Source of the DNA: JAJPXC01 sp964520525
GTDB lineage: Bacteria > Bacteroidota > Bacteroidia > Bacteroidales > Muribaculaceae
NCBI GenBank assembly: GCA_964520525.1
Contig: CAZFNR010000002.1
Location: forward strand, 1-64,000
Direction of reading: 5' to 3'
DNA: 64,000 nucleotides
Position numbers and translations under genes: made by a program. The notes under the pieces were generated by a model. It did not search any database. It was given only the letters and a program-made list of their open reading frames with translations, and was not told the origin of the DNA. Of this stretch, positions 44,829-56,881 are shown in pieces (position 1 is the stretch's first letter; every line of letters begins with the position of its first letter).

Positions 44829-48053
<3,225 letters not shown>

Positions 48054-48076
48054 CCCCATCATTTGTATGAAAAATC

Positions 48077-48114
48077 AATCGCCGCGGAGATGATAAACTC
48101 CGCGGCGATTTTTT
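48077..48114. terminator. Terminator of carB, working on both strands
   Basis: Perfect 13-bp stem AATCGCCGCGGAG / CTCCGCGGCGATT with an 8-base loop, followed by TTTT on the plus strand and by GATTTTTC on the minus strand. The minus-strand use supports the small convergent gene at 48118-48306. Confidence 0.88.
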
Positions 48115-48117
48115 CTC

Positions 48118-48306
48118 TTACACTGCATTGTCAATCGCTGTCCCGCAACCCTCAGTGTCCCGGAAGTCACTCTTTGATTTAAAGAAACCTTTGATGAACC
48201 CGACAAGTGACAGAAGTGCCATCGAAGCCCCCGCCGCCACCAAACCGACGGTGACAATCGCCACAATCGCCACGCATATAATGCCGATAAATTCTAATAC
48301 CATCAT
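48118..48306 (-). CDS. Small predicted membrane protein
   Basis: A 62-residue frame, MMVLEFIGIICVAIVAIVTV then GLVAAGASMALLSLVGFIKG and a polar tail (KSKSDFRDTEGCG). It predicts one or two transmembrane helices with a charged C-terminus. No family recognised. Reasons to think it real: a sensible hydrophobic-then-charged layout, a terminator that also works on its strand immediately after its stop, and an operator-like region upstream. Against it: short, and the opposite strand is also open. ATG 48303 is an alternative start. Confidence 0.5.
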   Translation of the reverse strand: MMVLEFIGIICVAIVAIVTVGLVAAGASMALLSLVGFIKGFFKSKSDFRDTEGCGTAIDNAV

Positions 48307-48387
48307 TTCCTAATCGGTTATTTATAATAATTACAAGTTGCTCTCTTATAGTGGGAAACGTCCATCCATAACTTAATAACACACATA

Positions 48388-48417
48388 CGATAATTTTTAT
48401 CGAACGAATCGATAAAA
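48388..48417. promoter_or_regulatory. Operator-like cluster of CGATAA half-sites
   Basis: CGATAA (48388-48393), TTATCG (48397-48402) and CGATAA (48410-48415) form two overlapping inverted repeats; the second extends to TTTTATCG / CGATAAAA with a 7-base spacer. It lies between divergent genes. Confidence 0.4.
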
Positions 48418-48457
48418 TATTTCAAAAATATTTGTCATTGAGTTGTCATAAATTTAC

Positions 48458-48465
48458 TATATTCG
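48458..48465 (+). promoter_or_regulatory. Promoter -7 box of the pRiA4b-like gene
   Basis: TATATTCG (C variant of TAnnTTTG) with TTTG 23 bases or TTG 17 bases upstream. Leader about 75 bases. Confidence 0.4.
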
Positions 48466-48541
48466 CAACGTGAAACTGCCATGAGCCTCAGATCTGCGGT
48501 TCAGGGCGGCAATTAGCATAACATCAAATCGACAAAACTAT

Positions 48542-49096
48542 ATGATATTCAATTTCCGAGTAGTCTCTGATGAAGTCGACAATTTCAAAAGAGAAATAAA
48601 GATTGACGCTGACGCAACGTTTCTCAGTCTGAAAAACGCTATCTGTGACGCTGTCGGTTTTGACAAGAACCAAATGTGTTCATTTTTCCTGTGCGACCAA
48701 AACTGGGAAAAAGAAAAAGAAATCACCCTTGAGGATATGGGCACAGACTCAGATCAAGATGTATGGCTGATGGATGAGACAATCCTAAGCGACTACATCG
48801 AGGATGAGGGACAACGCTTGATATTCACCTTTGATTATATGACCGACCGCTCATTCTTTATTGAGATGAAAGAAATGATTACGGGTAAAAATCTCAAAGA
48901 CCCATTGTGTACTCTGTCTGTGGGACAAGCTCCGGCTCAGGTCATGGATATGGATGAGTTTGAAACTAAAATCGACGCAAAAGCGGCCGCCGCTACAGCC
49001 GGCGTTGACCTGGACGAGGATTTCTACGGTTCAAGCGAATTTAACGAAGATGAATTTGACGCCGCAGGTTTTGACGAAATGACTTTTGACGAATAA
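48542..49096 (+). CDS. pRiA4b ORF-3-like (IS1096 TnpR-like fold) protein
   Basis: A 184-residue acidic protein. The N-terminal 120 residues match the pRiA4b ORF-3-like domain (RVVSDEVDNFKREIKIDADA, FLCDQNWEKEKEITLEDMG, and IFTFDYMTDRSFFIEMKE). The last 40 residues are very acidic with Asp/Glu/Phe/Gly repeats (DLDEDFYGSSEFNEDEFD). The domain occurs in mobile elements and on chromosomes; its role is unknown. It is transcribed alone, with a long hairpin shared with the convergent trpS gene. Confidence 0.8.
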   Translation: MIFNFRVVSDEVDNFKREIKIDADATFLSLKNAICDAVGFDKNQMCSFFLCDQNWEKEKEITLEDMGTDSDQDVWLMDETILSDYIEDEGQRLIFTFDYMTDRSFFIEMKEMITGKNLKDPLCTLSVGQAPAQVMDMDEFETKIDAKAAAATAGVDLDEDFYGSSEFNEDEFDAAGFDEMTFDE

Positions 49097-49108
49097 CCCA
49101 CTTTATAG

Positions 49109-49161
49109 AAATAGCCCAATCGGCTGGTGTGAGTTGCTTGCATCAGCCGATTGGGCTACTA
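49109..49161. terminator. Long hairpin between the pRiA4b-like gene and trpS
   Basis: Perfect 15-bp inverted repeat TAGCCCAATCGGCTG (49112-49126) and its complement (49144-49158), extendable by three pairs into the 17-base loop. On the minus strand ATTTCTAT follows. It probably terminates both convergent genes. Confidence 0.7.
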
Positions 49162-49177
49162 TAGCGGATAAGATTGT

Positions 49178-50236
49178 TTACCAGAAGCGTTTTATGCCCA
49201 TGACATCGCGCACTTCGGCGAGAGTCTTCGCGGCACGCTCGCGTGCGCGTTCGGCTCCACGCTTCACGACCTTAGCTATGTACTCATCATTGTCGCGGAT
49301 GTCGAGATAACGTTCGCGAATCGGTAACGTTATTTTCAATATATCCTCTGCGAGTTGCTTTTTAAGATCGCCATAACGTATCGAACAGTCGGCATAGGCA
49401 TCAGTGAAATGCTTGACAACATCCGGTGTTGAAGTCAGTTCAAGAAGAGTGAACAGGTTTTTTACGGGTTGCGTCATGGGCGAGTTCGGAGATTGGGGGC
49501 CTTCGTCGGTGACGGCACGCATGACTTTCTTGCGCAATACCTTCTCTTCATCGGCAAGATAGATGCAATTGCCTTCGCTTTTGCCCATTTTGCCTGAGCC
49601 GTCGAGTCCGGGAACTTTGACGGGAGCGCCTCCGAAGTCGAAGTTTGTCGGTTCGGGGAACAGGTCGACACCGTAGAACGAGTTGAATCGGCGCGCGAAT
49701 CGGCGGGTCAACTCAAGGTGTTGCTCCTGGTCTTTTCCGACGGGGACCTTGTGGGCCTTCTGAATGAGGATGTCAACAGCCATTAAAGTCGGGTAAGTGA
49801 GCAGGCCGGCGTTGACACGCTTGTTGGACTCGTTCCCGATGATTTCTTTTTCGATTTCATCGTTGTCGTTTTCGGCTTTGATGCCTAGAGCTTTACGCGC
49901 TTTGTCTTTGAACGAAGCGGTGCGCATCAACTCCCCGATACCGACGTGCATATTCAAAAGTAGGTATAGCTCAGGAATCTCTGGGACATCGCTCTGCACG
50001 AAAATCGTCGCTTTTTCAGGGTCAAGTCCCGCGGCGAGATATTCGGCGATAATGTCCTTAACGTTTCCGTGGAGCGATTTGGGATCGGGGTGTGTGGTCA
50101 AGGCGTGGAGGTCAGCGATGAAAAACAGGCAATCATAATCGTTCTGCATCCTGACAAACTTGCTCAACGCCCCGAAATAATTACCGAGGTGGAGATTTCC
50201 AGTAGAGCGTATGCCGCTCAACACTACTTCTTTCAT
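49178..50236 (-). CDS. trpS: Tryptophanyl-tRNA synthetase
   Basis: Class I synthetase charging tRNA-Trp. The 352-residue protein has the HIGH-like motif in GNLHLGNYFGAL, the Trp-binding and dimer region (PVGKDQEQHLELTRRFARRF) and the KMSKS-like motif GKMGKSEGN. Full length. It has a consensus promoter about 35 bases upstream and ends near the long convergent hairpin. Confidence 0.97.
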   Translation of the reverse strand: MKEVVLSGIRSTGNLHLGNYFGALSKFVRMQNDYDCLFFIADLHALTTHPDPKSLHGNVKDIIAEYLAAGLDPEKATIFVQSDVPEIPELYLLLNMHVGIGELMRTASFKDKARKALGIKAENDNDEIEKEIIGNESNKRVNAGLLTYPTLMAVDILIQKAHKVPVGKDQEQHLELTRRFARRFNSFYGVDLFPEPTNFDFGGAPVKVPGLDGSGKMGKSEGNCIYLADEEKVLRKKVMRAVTDEGPQSPNSPMTQPVKNLFTLLELTSTPDVVKHFTDAYADCSIRYGDLKKQLAEDILKITLPIRERYLDIRDNDEYIAKVVKRGAERARERAAKTLAEVRDVMGIKRFW

Positions 50237-50266
50237 TTTTATATAGTATCTGTTTATTTCTAAGCG

Positions 50267-50298
50267 CGAAGTTAGTCAATCTGCGATGCCGAAGCAAA
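50267..50298 (-). promoter_or_regulatory. Promoter of trpS
   Basis: On the minus strand TTTG (50295-50298), exactly 20 bases, TAACTTCG (50267-50274). The -33 element lies about 40 bases from the divergent M16 promoter. Confidence 0.6.
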
Positions 50299-50336
50299 TC
50301 AAAATATATTTTCACATTGTATGTAACATTTTTGGC

Positions 50337-50344
50337 TATCTTTG
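50337..50344 (+). promoter_or_regulatory. Promoter -7 box of the M16 protease gene
   Basis: Perfect TATCTTTG, 38 bases before the ATG at 50382, with TTG 17 bases upstream (50317-50319). It excludes the longer frame starting at 50286. Confidence 0.6.
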
Positions 50345-50381
50345 CGCGTTAATATCTGGTAAACCATTAATCAATCACATT

Positions 50382-53297
50382 ATGAAACTGAAATCCACTC
50401 GTCTGTTTCTCATGGTAGTGTCGGTAGCCTTAGGCTTTCAAGTCCAAGCAGGCAGATACCAATATGAAACAGTACCCGGCGACCCGATGAAAACGATGAT
50501 ATACACACTGCCAAACGGTTTGAAAGTGTACATGAGCGTGAACAAAGATATGCCGCGAATCCAGACTAATATAGCAGTAAAGGTGGGTAGCAAGAACGAC
50601 CCTGCCGAGACGACCGGTTTGGCCCACTATTTCGAGCATATGATGTTTAAGGGCACGACCGACTTCGGCACAACCGATTACTCGGCCGAAAAGCCGTTGC
50701 TCGATAAAATCGAGGAGTTGTTTGAGACGTATCGCCAGACGACCGACACGACCGCACGGAGAGCGTTGTATCACGAAATAGACAGCATATCGTATGAGGC
50801 ATCGAAGATAGCGATACCGAATGAGTATGACAAATTGATGACGACAATCGGAGCAATCGGCACAAACGCATACACGTCGTATGATATGACCTGCTATGTG
50901 GAGGATATACCGTCGAACGAGCTTGAGCGTTGGGCAAAGATACAGTCGAACCGATTCGAGAAACCGGTGTTACGCGGATTCCACACGGAGTTAGAGACGA
51001 TATATGAAGAGAAGAACATGTCTTTGACCAGAGATGGGAGAAAAATGAGTGAGGGACTAATGGCTGCGATGTTTCCACACCACCCATACGGACAATGGTC
51101 AGTGTTGGGTCATCAACATCATCTGAAGAATCCATCAATCACTAATATCAAGGAGTACCACAAGAATTGGTATGTGCCGAACAATATGGCGATATTGATG
51201 TCGGGAGATTTCGACCCCGACACCGCAGTAGACATTATCACAAAATATTTCGGGCATTTGGAGGCTAATCAGAATCTGCCAAAGCTGGAGTTCACGCCAG
51301 AGCCACCTATCACGTCGCCAGTGGAGAACGAGGTGTGGGGCAACGAGGCCGAAGCGTTGTTGCTTGCGTGGCGACTACCGAAGGCGAGCCATGATGATAT
51401 AGAAAAGATGCAATTGCTCGAGTATATAGTCAACAACGGACAAGCCGGCTTGATAGACTTGGACATTAATCAAAAGCAGAAAGCACTCAGAGTCGGAGCG
51501 GGTTGTGAGTTGCTGAGCGACTACTCAGTATTTATGGTGTCGGGAAGGCCCAAAGAGGGGCAAACGCTTGAAGAATTGAAGCGCTTGTTGCTCGACGAGT
51601 TTGCGAAGCTACGCAACGGAGAGTTTGACGACAACTTGATACTTGCGACAATCAACAACTTTAAGGCGAGCGAGCAGAGAGAGCTTGACCGCAATTATGG
51701 CCGCGTGAACAGAATGGAGACATCGTTTGTAAACGATATACCGCTGTCGGCTATGGTGAGCCGCAATGAGCGATTGAGCAAGATGACGAAAGAGGATATC
51801 GTGGCAATGGCAAACAAATATCTCCGCGAGGATAATTATGTCGCAATCTATAAACGTCAAGGCCAAGATACAACCGAGCTTAAAATCGCCAAGCAGCCAA
51901 TCACTCCGATAGAGATGAACCGCGACACGGCGAGCGCATACATCAACGCCATCGTCGCCGAGGAGGTGTCGCCGATAGAGCCTGTGTTTGTCGACTTCGA
52001 GAAAGATTTGACATTTCTAACAGCTAACAAGAACATACCTGTGATCTATAAGCAAAACTTGAGCAATGATATGTTTTCGGTCACATACGTCTATGACTAT
52101 GGCGTGAACGACGACAAAGAAATATCAATGCTCAACTACTATATGGAATTGCTCGGGACAAAGAAAATGAGCAACGAAGAGTATGCCCAGAAATTTTATG
52201 AACTTGCTTGCTCTTACCAGATTAGCGTCGGAAAGCGCCAAAGCACCGTGACGCTCGAAGGACTGTCGGAGAATATGAAAGAATCAATGGCGCTACTTGA
52301 CGACTTGATGAACAACGCTGTCGCCGACAAAGAGATGTATGACAAAGTGGTGGAGCGCACGATAAAGAGCCGCGAGAACCGCTTGAAAAATCAAAGCGCC
52401 AACTTCAACGCCTTGTATGAGTATATTTCAACCGGACCCGAGCAGATGAAATCGCACAAGCTGACCAACGAAGAACTGAAAAATATCAGTCCCCAGCACT
52501 TGACCGACCTGCTTAAATCGTTAAACAAGATGGAGCATGCCATAATATATTATGGGCCGATGGATGAGAAGACGGTTATCTCCACGATAGAGAAGTGTCA
52601 TAAGACGCCGAAGAAGCTAACCAAAATCGCGAAAAAGGAGGCAGACAAGCCGTTAGAGCCTAAAGAGACGACCTACTTCATAGCTCCATATGATGCAAAA
52701 CAGCTTTATATGGTAGAATACAGCTGCGATGGAGAACCGTATAACCAGTCGATAGAGAACCAGCGCATGATGTTCAACGAATATTTCGGCGGCGGCATGA
52801 ACTCGATAGTATTCCAAGAGATGCGCGAACGCCGCAGCTTGGCCTACTCGGCAGAAGCTTATTTCCAAAGACCTACATATCTTGACGAGCCATACCGTTT
52901 CAGAACGACGATAGCAACCCAGAACGACAAGATGTCAGACGCTATCGAAGCATTTGCCGAGATAATCGAAGAAATGCCGTTGAGCCAAAACGCGTTTGAC
53001 CTTGCAAAGCAGGGGATGGAAGCCCGATTGCGCACCGAACGGTTTATCAAGGAGAATGCCGCATGGGTATATATCGGCTGCCAACGTCTTGGCCTTAAGA
53101 ACGATTGGCACAAAACACTGTATGAGGCATTGCCGAGCATGACACTCGAGACGGTATCGGATTTCCAAAAGAATCACGTCAAAGGCCGCAAATACCACGT
53201 AGGCATTCTCGGTGACCCCAACGACCTTGACCTCGATTACCTGCGCAAACATGGCAAAGTGGTCATGCTGACGACCGAAGATATATTCAGATTCTAA
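50382..53297 (+). CDS. M16-family zinc protease (pitrilysin/PqqL type), secreted
   Basis: Periplasmic peptidase expected to degrade oligopeptides. From the ATG at 50382 the protein has 971 residues with a signal peptide (RLFLMVVSVALGFQVQA). The N-terminal half carries the inverted zinc motif HYFEHMMF and the downstream Glu ligand in ELETIYEEKN. The C-terminal half repeats the fold without the motif and includes the usual YFGGGMNSIVFQEMRERRSL block. This two-half layout is typical of the single-chain M16 proteases. Transcribed alone from its own promoter to a terminator. Confidence 0.93.
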   Translation: MKLKSTRLFLMVVSVALGFQVQAGRYQYETVPGDPMKTMIYTLPNGLKVYMSVNKDMPRIQTNIAVKVGSKNDPAETTGLAHYFEHMMFKGTTDFGTTDYSAEKPLLDKIEELFETYRQTTDTTARRALYHEIDSISYEASKIAIPNEYDKLMTTIGAIGTNAYTSYDMTCYVEDIPSNELERWAKIQSNRFEKPVLRGFHTELETIYEEKNMSLTRDGRKMSEGLMAAMFPHHPYGQWSVLGHQHHLKNPSITNIKEYHKNWYVPNNMAILMSGDFDPDTAVDIITKYFGHLEANQNLPKLEFTPEPPITSPVENEVWGNEAEALLLAWRLPKASHDDIEKMQLLEYIVNNGQAGLIDLDINQKQKALRVGAGCELLSDYSVFMVSGRPKEGQTLEELKRLLLDEFAKLRNGEFDDNLILATINNFKASEQRELDRNYGRVNRMETSFVNDIPLSAMVSRNERLSKMTKEDIVAMANKYLREDNYVAIYKRQGQDTTELKIAKQPITPIEMNRDTASAYINAIVAEEVSPIEPVFVDFEKDLTFLTANKNIPVIYKQNLSNDMFSVTYVYDYGVNDDKEISMLNYYMELLGTKKMSNEEYAQKFYELACSYQISVGKRQSTVTLEGLSENMKESMALLDDLMNNAVADKEMYDKVVERTIKSRENRLKNQSANFNALYEYISTGPEQMKSHKLTNEELKNISPQHLTDLLKSLNKMEHAIIYYGPMDEKTVISTIEKCHKTPKKLTKIAKKEADKPLEPKETTYFIAPYDAKQLYMVEYSCDGEPYNQSIENQRMMFNEYFGGGMNSIVFQEMRERRSLAYSAEAYFQRPTYLDEPYRFRTTIATQNDKMSDAIEAFAEIIEEMPLSQNAFDLAKQGMEARLRTERFIKENAAWVYIGCQRLGLKNDWHKTLYEALPSMTLETVSDFQKNHVKGRKYHVGILGDPNDLDLDYLRKHGKVVMLTTEDIFRF

Positions 53298-53328
53298 GGT
53301 TAAACACTATATTCCATTACTTTCCATA

Positions 53329-53368
53329 ACGGCTGTTTCCGATTAATCCGGCAAACAGCCGTCTTTAT
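53329..53368 (+). terminator. Terminator of the M16 protease gene
   Basis: Perfect 10-bp stem ACGGCTGTTT / AAACAGCCGT with a 14-base loop, followed by CTTTATTT, 32 bases after the stop codon. Confidence 0.78.
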
Positions 53369-53422
53369 TTCGTTACTCATCTTTTTTTTCAGAGCATATC
53401 ACAAATTTTAATATTTATTTCC

Positions 53423-53430
53423 TAATTTTG
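53423..53430 (+). promoter_or_regulatory. Promoter -7 box of the lipoprotein/DUF5723 pair
   Basis: Perfect TAATTTTG, 50 bases before the ATG at 53480. Confidence 0.55.
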
Positions 53431-53479
53431 CGACTAAATCGGAAATAAAAATAATTTATGAATTAAAAACTTTTTGTCT

Positions 53480-55225
53480 ATGAAAAATCCACTTACCCAA
53501 AGATTTTTACTGGCGATAGGTGTAGTTTTGTCAATGGCCTCATGCGTCGATGACAATTATGACCTGAGCGACATAGATTCCACCGCAAGAATCGAAGTCA
53601 AGGATTTGGTTGTACCAATTAATCTTGACGTCATTTCTCTGGAAAGCATTCTCGACATTAAAGAAGGCGAAGCCATTCAGGTGATTGACGGGCAGTATGC
53701 CATCGTCAAAGAGGGCAATGTCGACGCAGCGCAAATCAACATTCCCGCTGTCAGCGTCAAGGCTCCGGTCATCAAACCGACCGAATCGACTGTCTACGCT
53801 GAAGGCAGCCATTCGAGCACTCCAATGAAAAACGGATTGGGTTCTCTGCGGTTCCCGCTATCATCGACTCCGCCCGACTGTAAATATAGCACATCAGACG
53901 TGAGCGACTATATCGTCGCTATCAATTCATGCGAGTGCGATGTATCGCTTGACCTTATAGTATCGCTTGTTGAAGCCAAAGATGTCATAAAAAGCTGCGA
54001 TTTTTCCGACATAGTCTTCCAGCTACCTAAAGGACTGAGCATGACCGAGAGTGCGGGTGGCAGTTACAATCCAAACACCGGCGAGCTTTTTATCGCCGAC
54101 AAGCGAATAAGCGGCAGCTCCCTCACCGTGCATCTTGAAGCTGACGGCATAGATTTCAGCAAGACAAACTACAGCTACGACAATCCCACCCTCACCGTCG
54201 ACGAGAAAATCTACCTCAAATCAGGCTTCGCCACCATATCGGCGAGCGATATAGTCGGCGACATAAGATCTATACCCAAAGCCCTTACTCTCCGCACAGA
54301 ATACGTGTTATCAGACATTGACATCAAATCGTTTACAGGCCGTATAAAATATGAGGTCGATGATGTTAACATCCCCGAGGTCAGCCTTAACGACCTGCCT
54401 GACGTACTGTCGCAAGAAGGGACTGACATTTCCATAACCAACCCTTGTCTATATCTGCAATTTAACAACGCTTTGCAGCAATATGAGCTTAAAGCGCAAT
54501 CAGGACTGTCAATGACTGCTATCCGTCCCGGTGAAGCCGACAAGACATTCGGGCTCAACCCCGGTCAGCTCATCGCAATCAACACCAATCATCCCGATGG
54601 TAGCTATAATTTCTGCCTGTCGCCCGAAATGCCCTCGACAGTCGACGCGGAATTCGCGGAAGCCGAACATGTCGGCTACACGTCACTGAGCAATGTATTG
54701 AGCGGCAACGGAATGCCCAAAAGCATCAAGGTGAATCTCGTAGACCCCATTGTTCCCGACCAACCTGTAGATTTCTTCCCTCTTGGAGCCGATATGGGTA
54801 AGATAAGTGGAAAATACAAACTCGTCGCTCCCCTAAACTTCATGGACGGCTCACATGTCACATACACCAACGACATGGACGGATGGAACGACGAAGAATT
54901 TGACAAAGTCACCATCAACACTCTTACAATAACTATGAAAGCCAGCTCAGACGTTCCAATCGCACTTGACTTCACCGCATATCCGATTGACGTTGATGGC
55001 AAACAGATTGGGGATGTCGAAGTCTCAGGCGCTCAAATCAATGCGAACGCCCAAGATCAGGAAATAACCCTTCTTATCACGGGCCAAATCCAGCATCTCG
55101 ACGGCTTGCGCTATCGCGCCGTCGCCACAGCCGCTGCCGACGGGAAAAACCTTTCGCCCGACATGACTATCACACTGAAAGATGTGAGACCTGTCGTTTC
55201 AGGTTACTATGAGAAAGAATTATAA
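53480..55225 (+). CDS. Surface-type lipoprotein, partner of the DUF5723 barrel
   Basis: A 581-residue protein with a lipoprotein signal peptide and lipobox MASC (Cys22), followed by DDN. The rest is beta-rich with many Asp, Ser and Val residues and repeated sandwich-like blocks (IRSIPKALTLRTEYVLSDI, VTINTLTITMKASSDVP). No enzyme motif is seen. I do not recognise a named family beyond lipoproteins that sit next to DUF5723 barrels in Bacteroidales. The next gene starts 30 bases downstream, so the two products probably form an outer-membrane pair. Confidence 0.78.
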   Translation: MKNPLTQRFLLAIGVVLSMASCVDDNYDLSDIDSTARIEVKDLVVPINLDVISLESILDIKEGEAIQVIDGQYAIVKEGNVDAAQINIPAVSVKAPVIKPTESTVYAEGSHSSTPMKNGLGSLRFPLSSTPPDCKYSTSDVSDYIVAINSCECDVSLDLIVSLVEAKDVIKSCDFSDIVFQLPKGLSMTESAGGSYNPNTGELFIADKRISGSSLTVHLEADGIDFSKTNYSYDNPTLTVDEKIYLKSGFATISASDIVGDIRSIPKALTLRTEYVLSDIDIKSFTGRIKYEVDDVNIPEVSLNDLPDVLSQEGTDISITNPCLYLQFNNALQQYELKAQSGLSMTAIRPGEADKTFGLNPGQLIAINTNHPDGSYNFCLSPEMPSTVDAEFAEAEHVGYTSLSNVLSGNGMPKSIKVNLVDPIVPDQPVDFFPLGADMGKISGKYKLVAPLNFMDGSHVTYTNDMDGWNDEEFDKVTINTLTITMKASSDVPIALDFTAYPIDVDGKQIGDVEVSGAQINANAQDQEITLLITGQIQHLDGLRYRAVATAAADGKNLSPDMTITLKDVRPVVSGYYEKEL

Positions 55226-55255
55226 ACTACCAAACCATCAATCGACAATCAAATC

Positions 55256-56632
55256 ATGAGATACAGCATAAAAACAGTTGTAACGACAGCAATCGCAATC
55301 AGTGCCATCACATCGGCCAATGCGCAAAACACACGCTCGGGCTATTTCATAGACGATTATACATATCGTTTTGAGATGAACCCGGCATTCGGCAATTCAA
55401 AAAACTTCATCGCCATGCCCGGACTTGGCAACATCAACGCCTCGATGAACGGGACCATCGGCATCAACGATCTGCTCTACAATGTGGACGGGCACACCAC
55501 AACGTTCCTAAACCCACAAATCAGCGCATCGGAATTTTTGGGCAATATCAATGATAAAAACCGCATAGGCGGCGATGTTAAAATCACGCTACTCGCAGCC
55601 GGATTCAAGGCGTGGGGCGGTTACAACACCATAGCAATCAATGCCCGTAGCGGCCTCGGAATGAAGGTGCCCGGCGAATTGTTCTCGTTGATGAAGGAAG
55701 GCATCGGCAACAAAGAGTATGACATCTCAGACGTAAGAGCGTTTGCAAACGCTTACGCCGAGATTTCACTGGGTCACTCACACCAATTGAGCAAAGAGTG
55801 GCGCATCGGAGCAAACGTAAAATTCTTGCTCGGCGGCGCAAATATAGATGCGAAACTTAAAAATGCGAAGTTGACGCTCGGTGAAAACGAATGGACAATC
55901 ACATCGGAGGCAGAGCTGAACGCCAATGTCAAGGGTCTGGAATACGAAACTGACATAAACGAGGATACTAACCACGAGTATGTGAGCGGAATGGATGTTG
56001 ATAACACGGGGCTTAACGGCTTCGGCATGGCATTTGACTTGGGTGCAGTGTACACCCCCGCCGCCCTACCCGACTGGAGCTTCAGCGCATCATTGCTCGA
56101 TTTAGGATTCATCTCATGGAACAACAACGTCGTGGCATCGACCAACGGTGTTAAAACATTCAATACTGACCGATATACATTCAACGTTGACGACGACGCC
56201 ACCAATAGTTTCGAAAATGAATGGGACAAAATCAAGGATGATTTGTCGACCCTCTATGAGCTCGAAGATATGGGAGATAAAGGAGGTCAGACCCGTATGC
56301 TTGGCGCGACTATGAACCTCGGGGTTCAATACACACTGCCGGTCTATCGTCCTTTGACTTTCGGATTACTCAATACGACCAGAATCCAAGGGGCTTTCAG
56401 TTGGACCGATTTCCGTCTATCGGCCAATGTCGCACCCGCCAAATGCATCGATGGCGGCATCAATATGTCGCTCGGGACTTTCGGTGTCGGATTCGGATGG
56501 ATTGTAAACTTCCATACTACCGGGTTCAATATGTTCCTGGCAATGGACCGCACGCTCGGCAAACTTGCGAAGCAAGGAGTCCCGTTGTCAAGCAACGCAT
56601 CGGTCAATTTGGGTATCAATTTCCCATTCTGA
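55256..56632 (+). CDS. DUF5723 outer-membrane beta-barrel protein
   Basis: A 458-residue protein with a signal peptide (KTVVTTAIAISAITSANA), then GYFIDDYTYRFEMNPAFGNS and a series of amphipathic strands ending in the terminal Phe of NLGINFPF, as in outer-membrane barrels. It fits the DUF5723 family, whose function is unknown. It is the second gene of a two-gene unit with the preceding lipoprotein and is followed by a terminator. Confidence 0.85.
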   Translation: MRYSIKTVVTTAIAISAITSANAQNTRSGYFIDDYTYRFEMNPAFGNSKNFIAMPGLGNINASMNGTIGINDLLYNVDGHTTTFLNPQISASEFLGNINDKNRIGGDVKITLLAAGFKAWGGYNTIAINARSGLGMKVPGELFSLMKEGIGNKEYDISDVRAFANAYAEISLGHSHQLSKEWRIGANVKFLLGGANIDAKLKNAKLTLGENEWTITSEAELNANVKGLEYETDINEDTNHEYVSGMDVDNTGLNGFGMAFDLGAVYTPAALPDWSFSASLLDLGFISWNNNVVASTNGVKTFNTDRYTFNVDDDATNSFENEWDKIKDDLSTLYELEDMGDKGGQTRMLGATMNLGVQYTLPVYRPLTFGLLNTTRIQGAFSWTDFRLSANVAPAKCIDGGINMSLGTFGVGFGWIVNFHTTGFNMFLAMDRTLGKLAKQGVPLSSNASVNLGINFPF

Positions 56633-56655
56633 CGCAGATTTGAATGATTATAAAC

Positions 56656-56693
56656 CAGGCTCCGCAATTGGTATTGCGGGGTCTGTGTTTTTT
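56656..56693 (+). terminator. Terminator of the lipoprotein/DUF5723 unit
   Basis: 13-bp stem CAGGCTCCGCAAT / ATTGCGGGGTCTG (two G-U pairs) with loop TGGT, followed by TGTTTTTT. Confidence 0.88.
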
Positions 56694-56834
56694 ATGTGGA
56701 AGTTTTTTAACGTGAGCCGCAGAAAGTGGTTAACATAATTTAACCCATTGTAGATCTTTGAAAATCTAAGTTTTAGTACAGCTATATCACTATATATAAG
56801 GAAGATATGAAGTCACAGGGGACTGATTTTTTCG

Positions 56835-56842
56835 TAAATTTG
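56835..56842 (+). promoter_or_regulatory. Promoter -7 box of the small coiled-coil gene
   Basis: Perfect TAAATTTG, 40 bases before the ATG at 56882. No TTTG at the expected upstream distance. Confidence 0.5.
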
Positions 56843-56881
56843 AGTACAAAAACAACGATATAAACGAAAAAAATCAAAGTC

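Larger units (their letters stand above)
48307..48541. other. Intergenic region between divergent small-membrane-protein and pRiA4b-like genes
   Basis: AT-rich. It holds the CGATAA/TTATCG repeat cluster (48388-48417), a minus-strand -7-like box TATTTTTG (48423-48430) and a plus-strand box TATATTCG (48458-48465). Nothing else identifiable. Confidence 0.5.

Noticed and set aside
48128..48313. 61-residue plus-strand frame between carB and the pRiA4b-like gene
   Set aside because: It is the antisense of the more plausible membrane microprotein and is Pro/Thr/Ile-rich without features.
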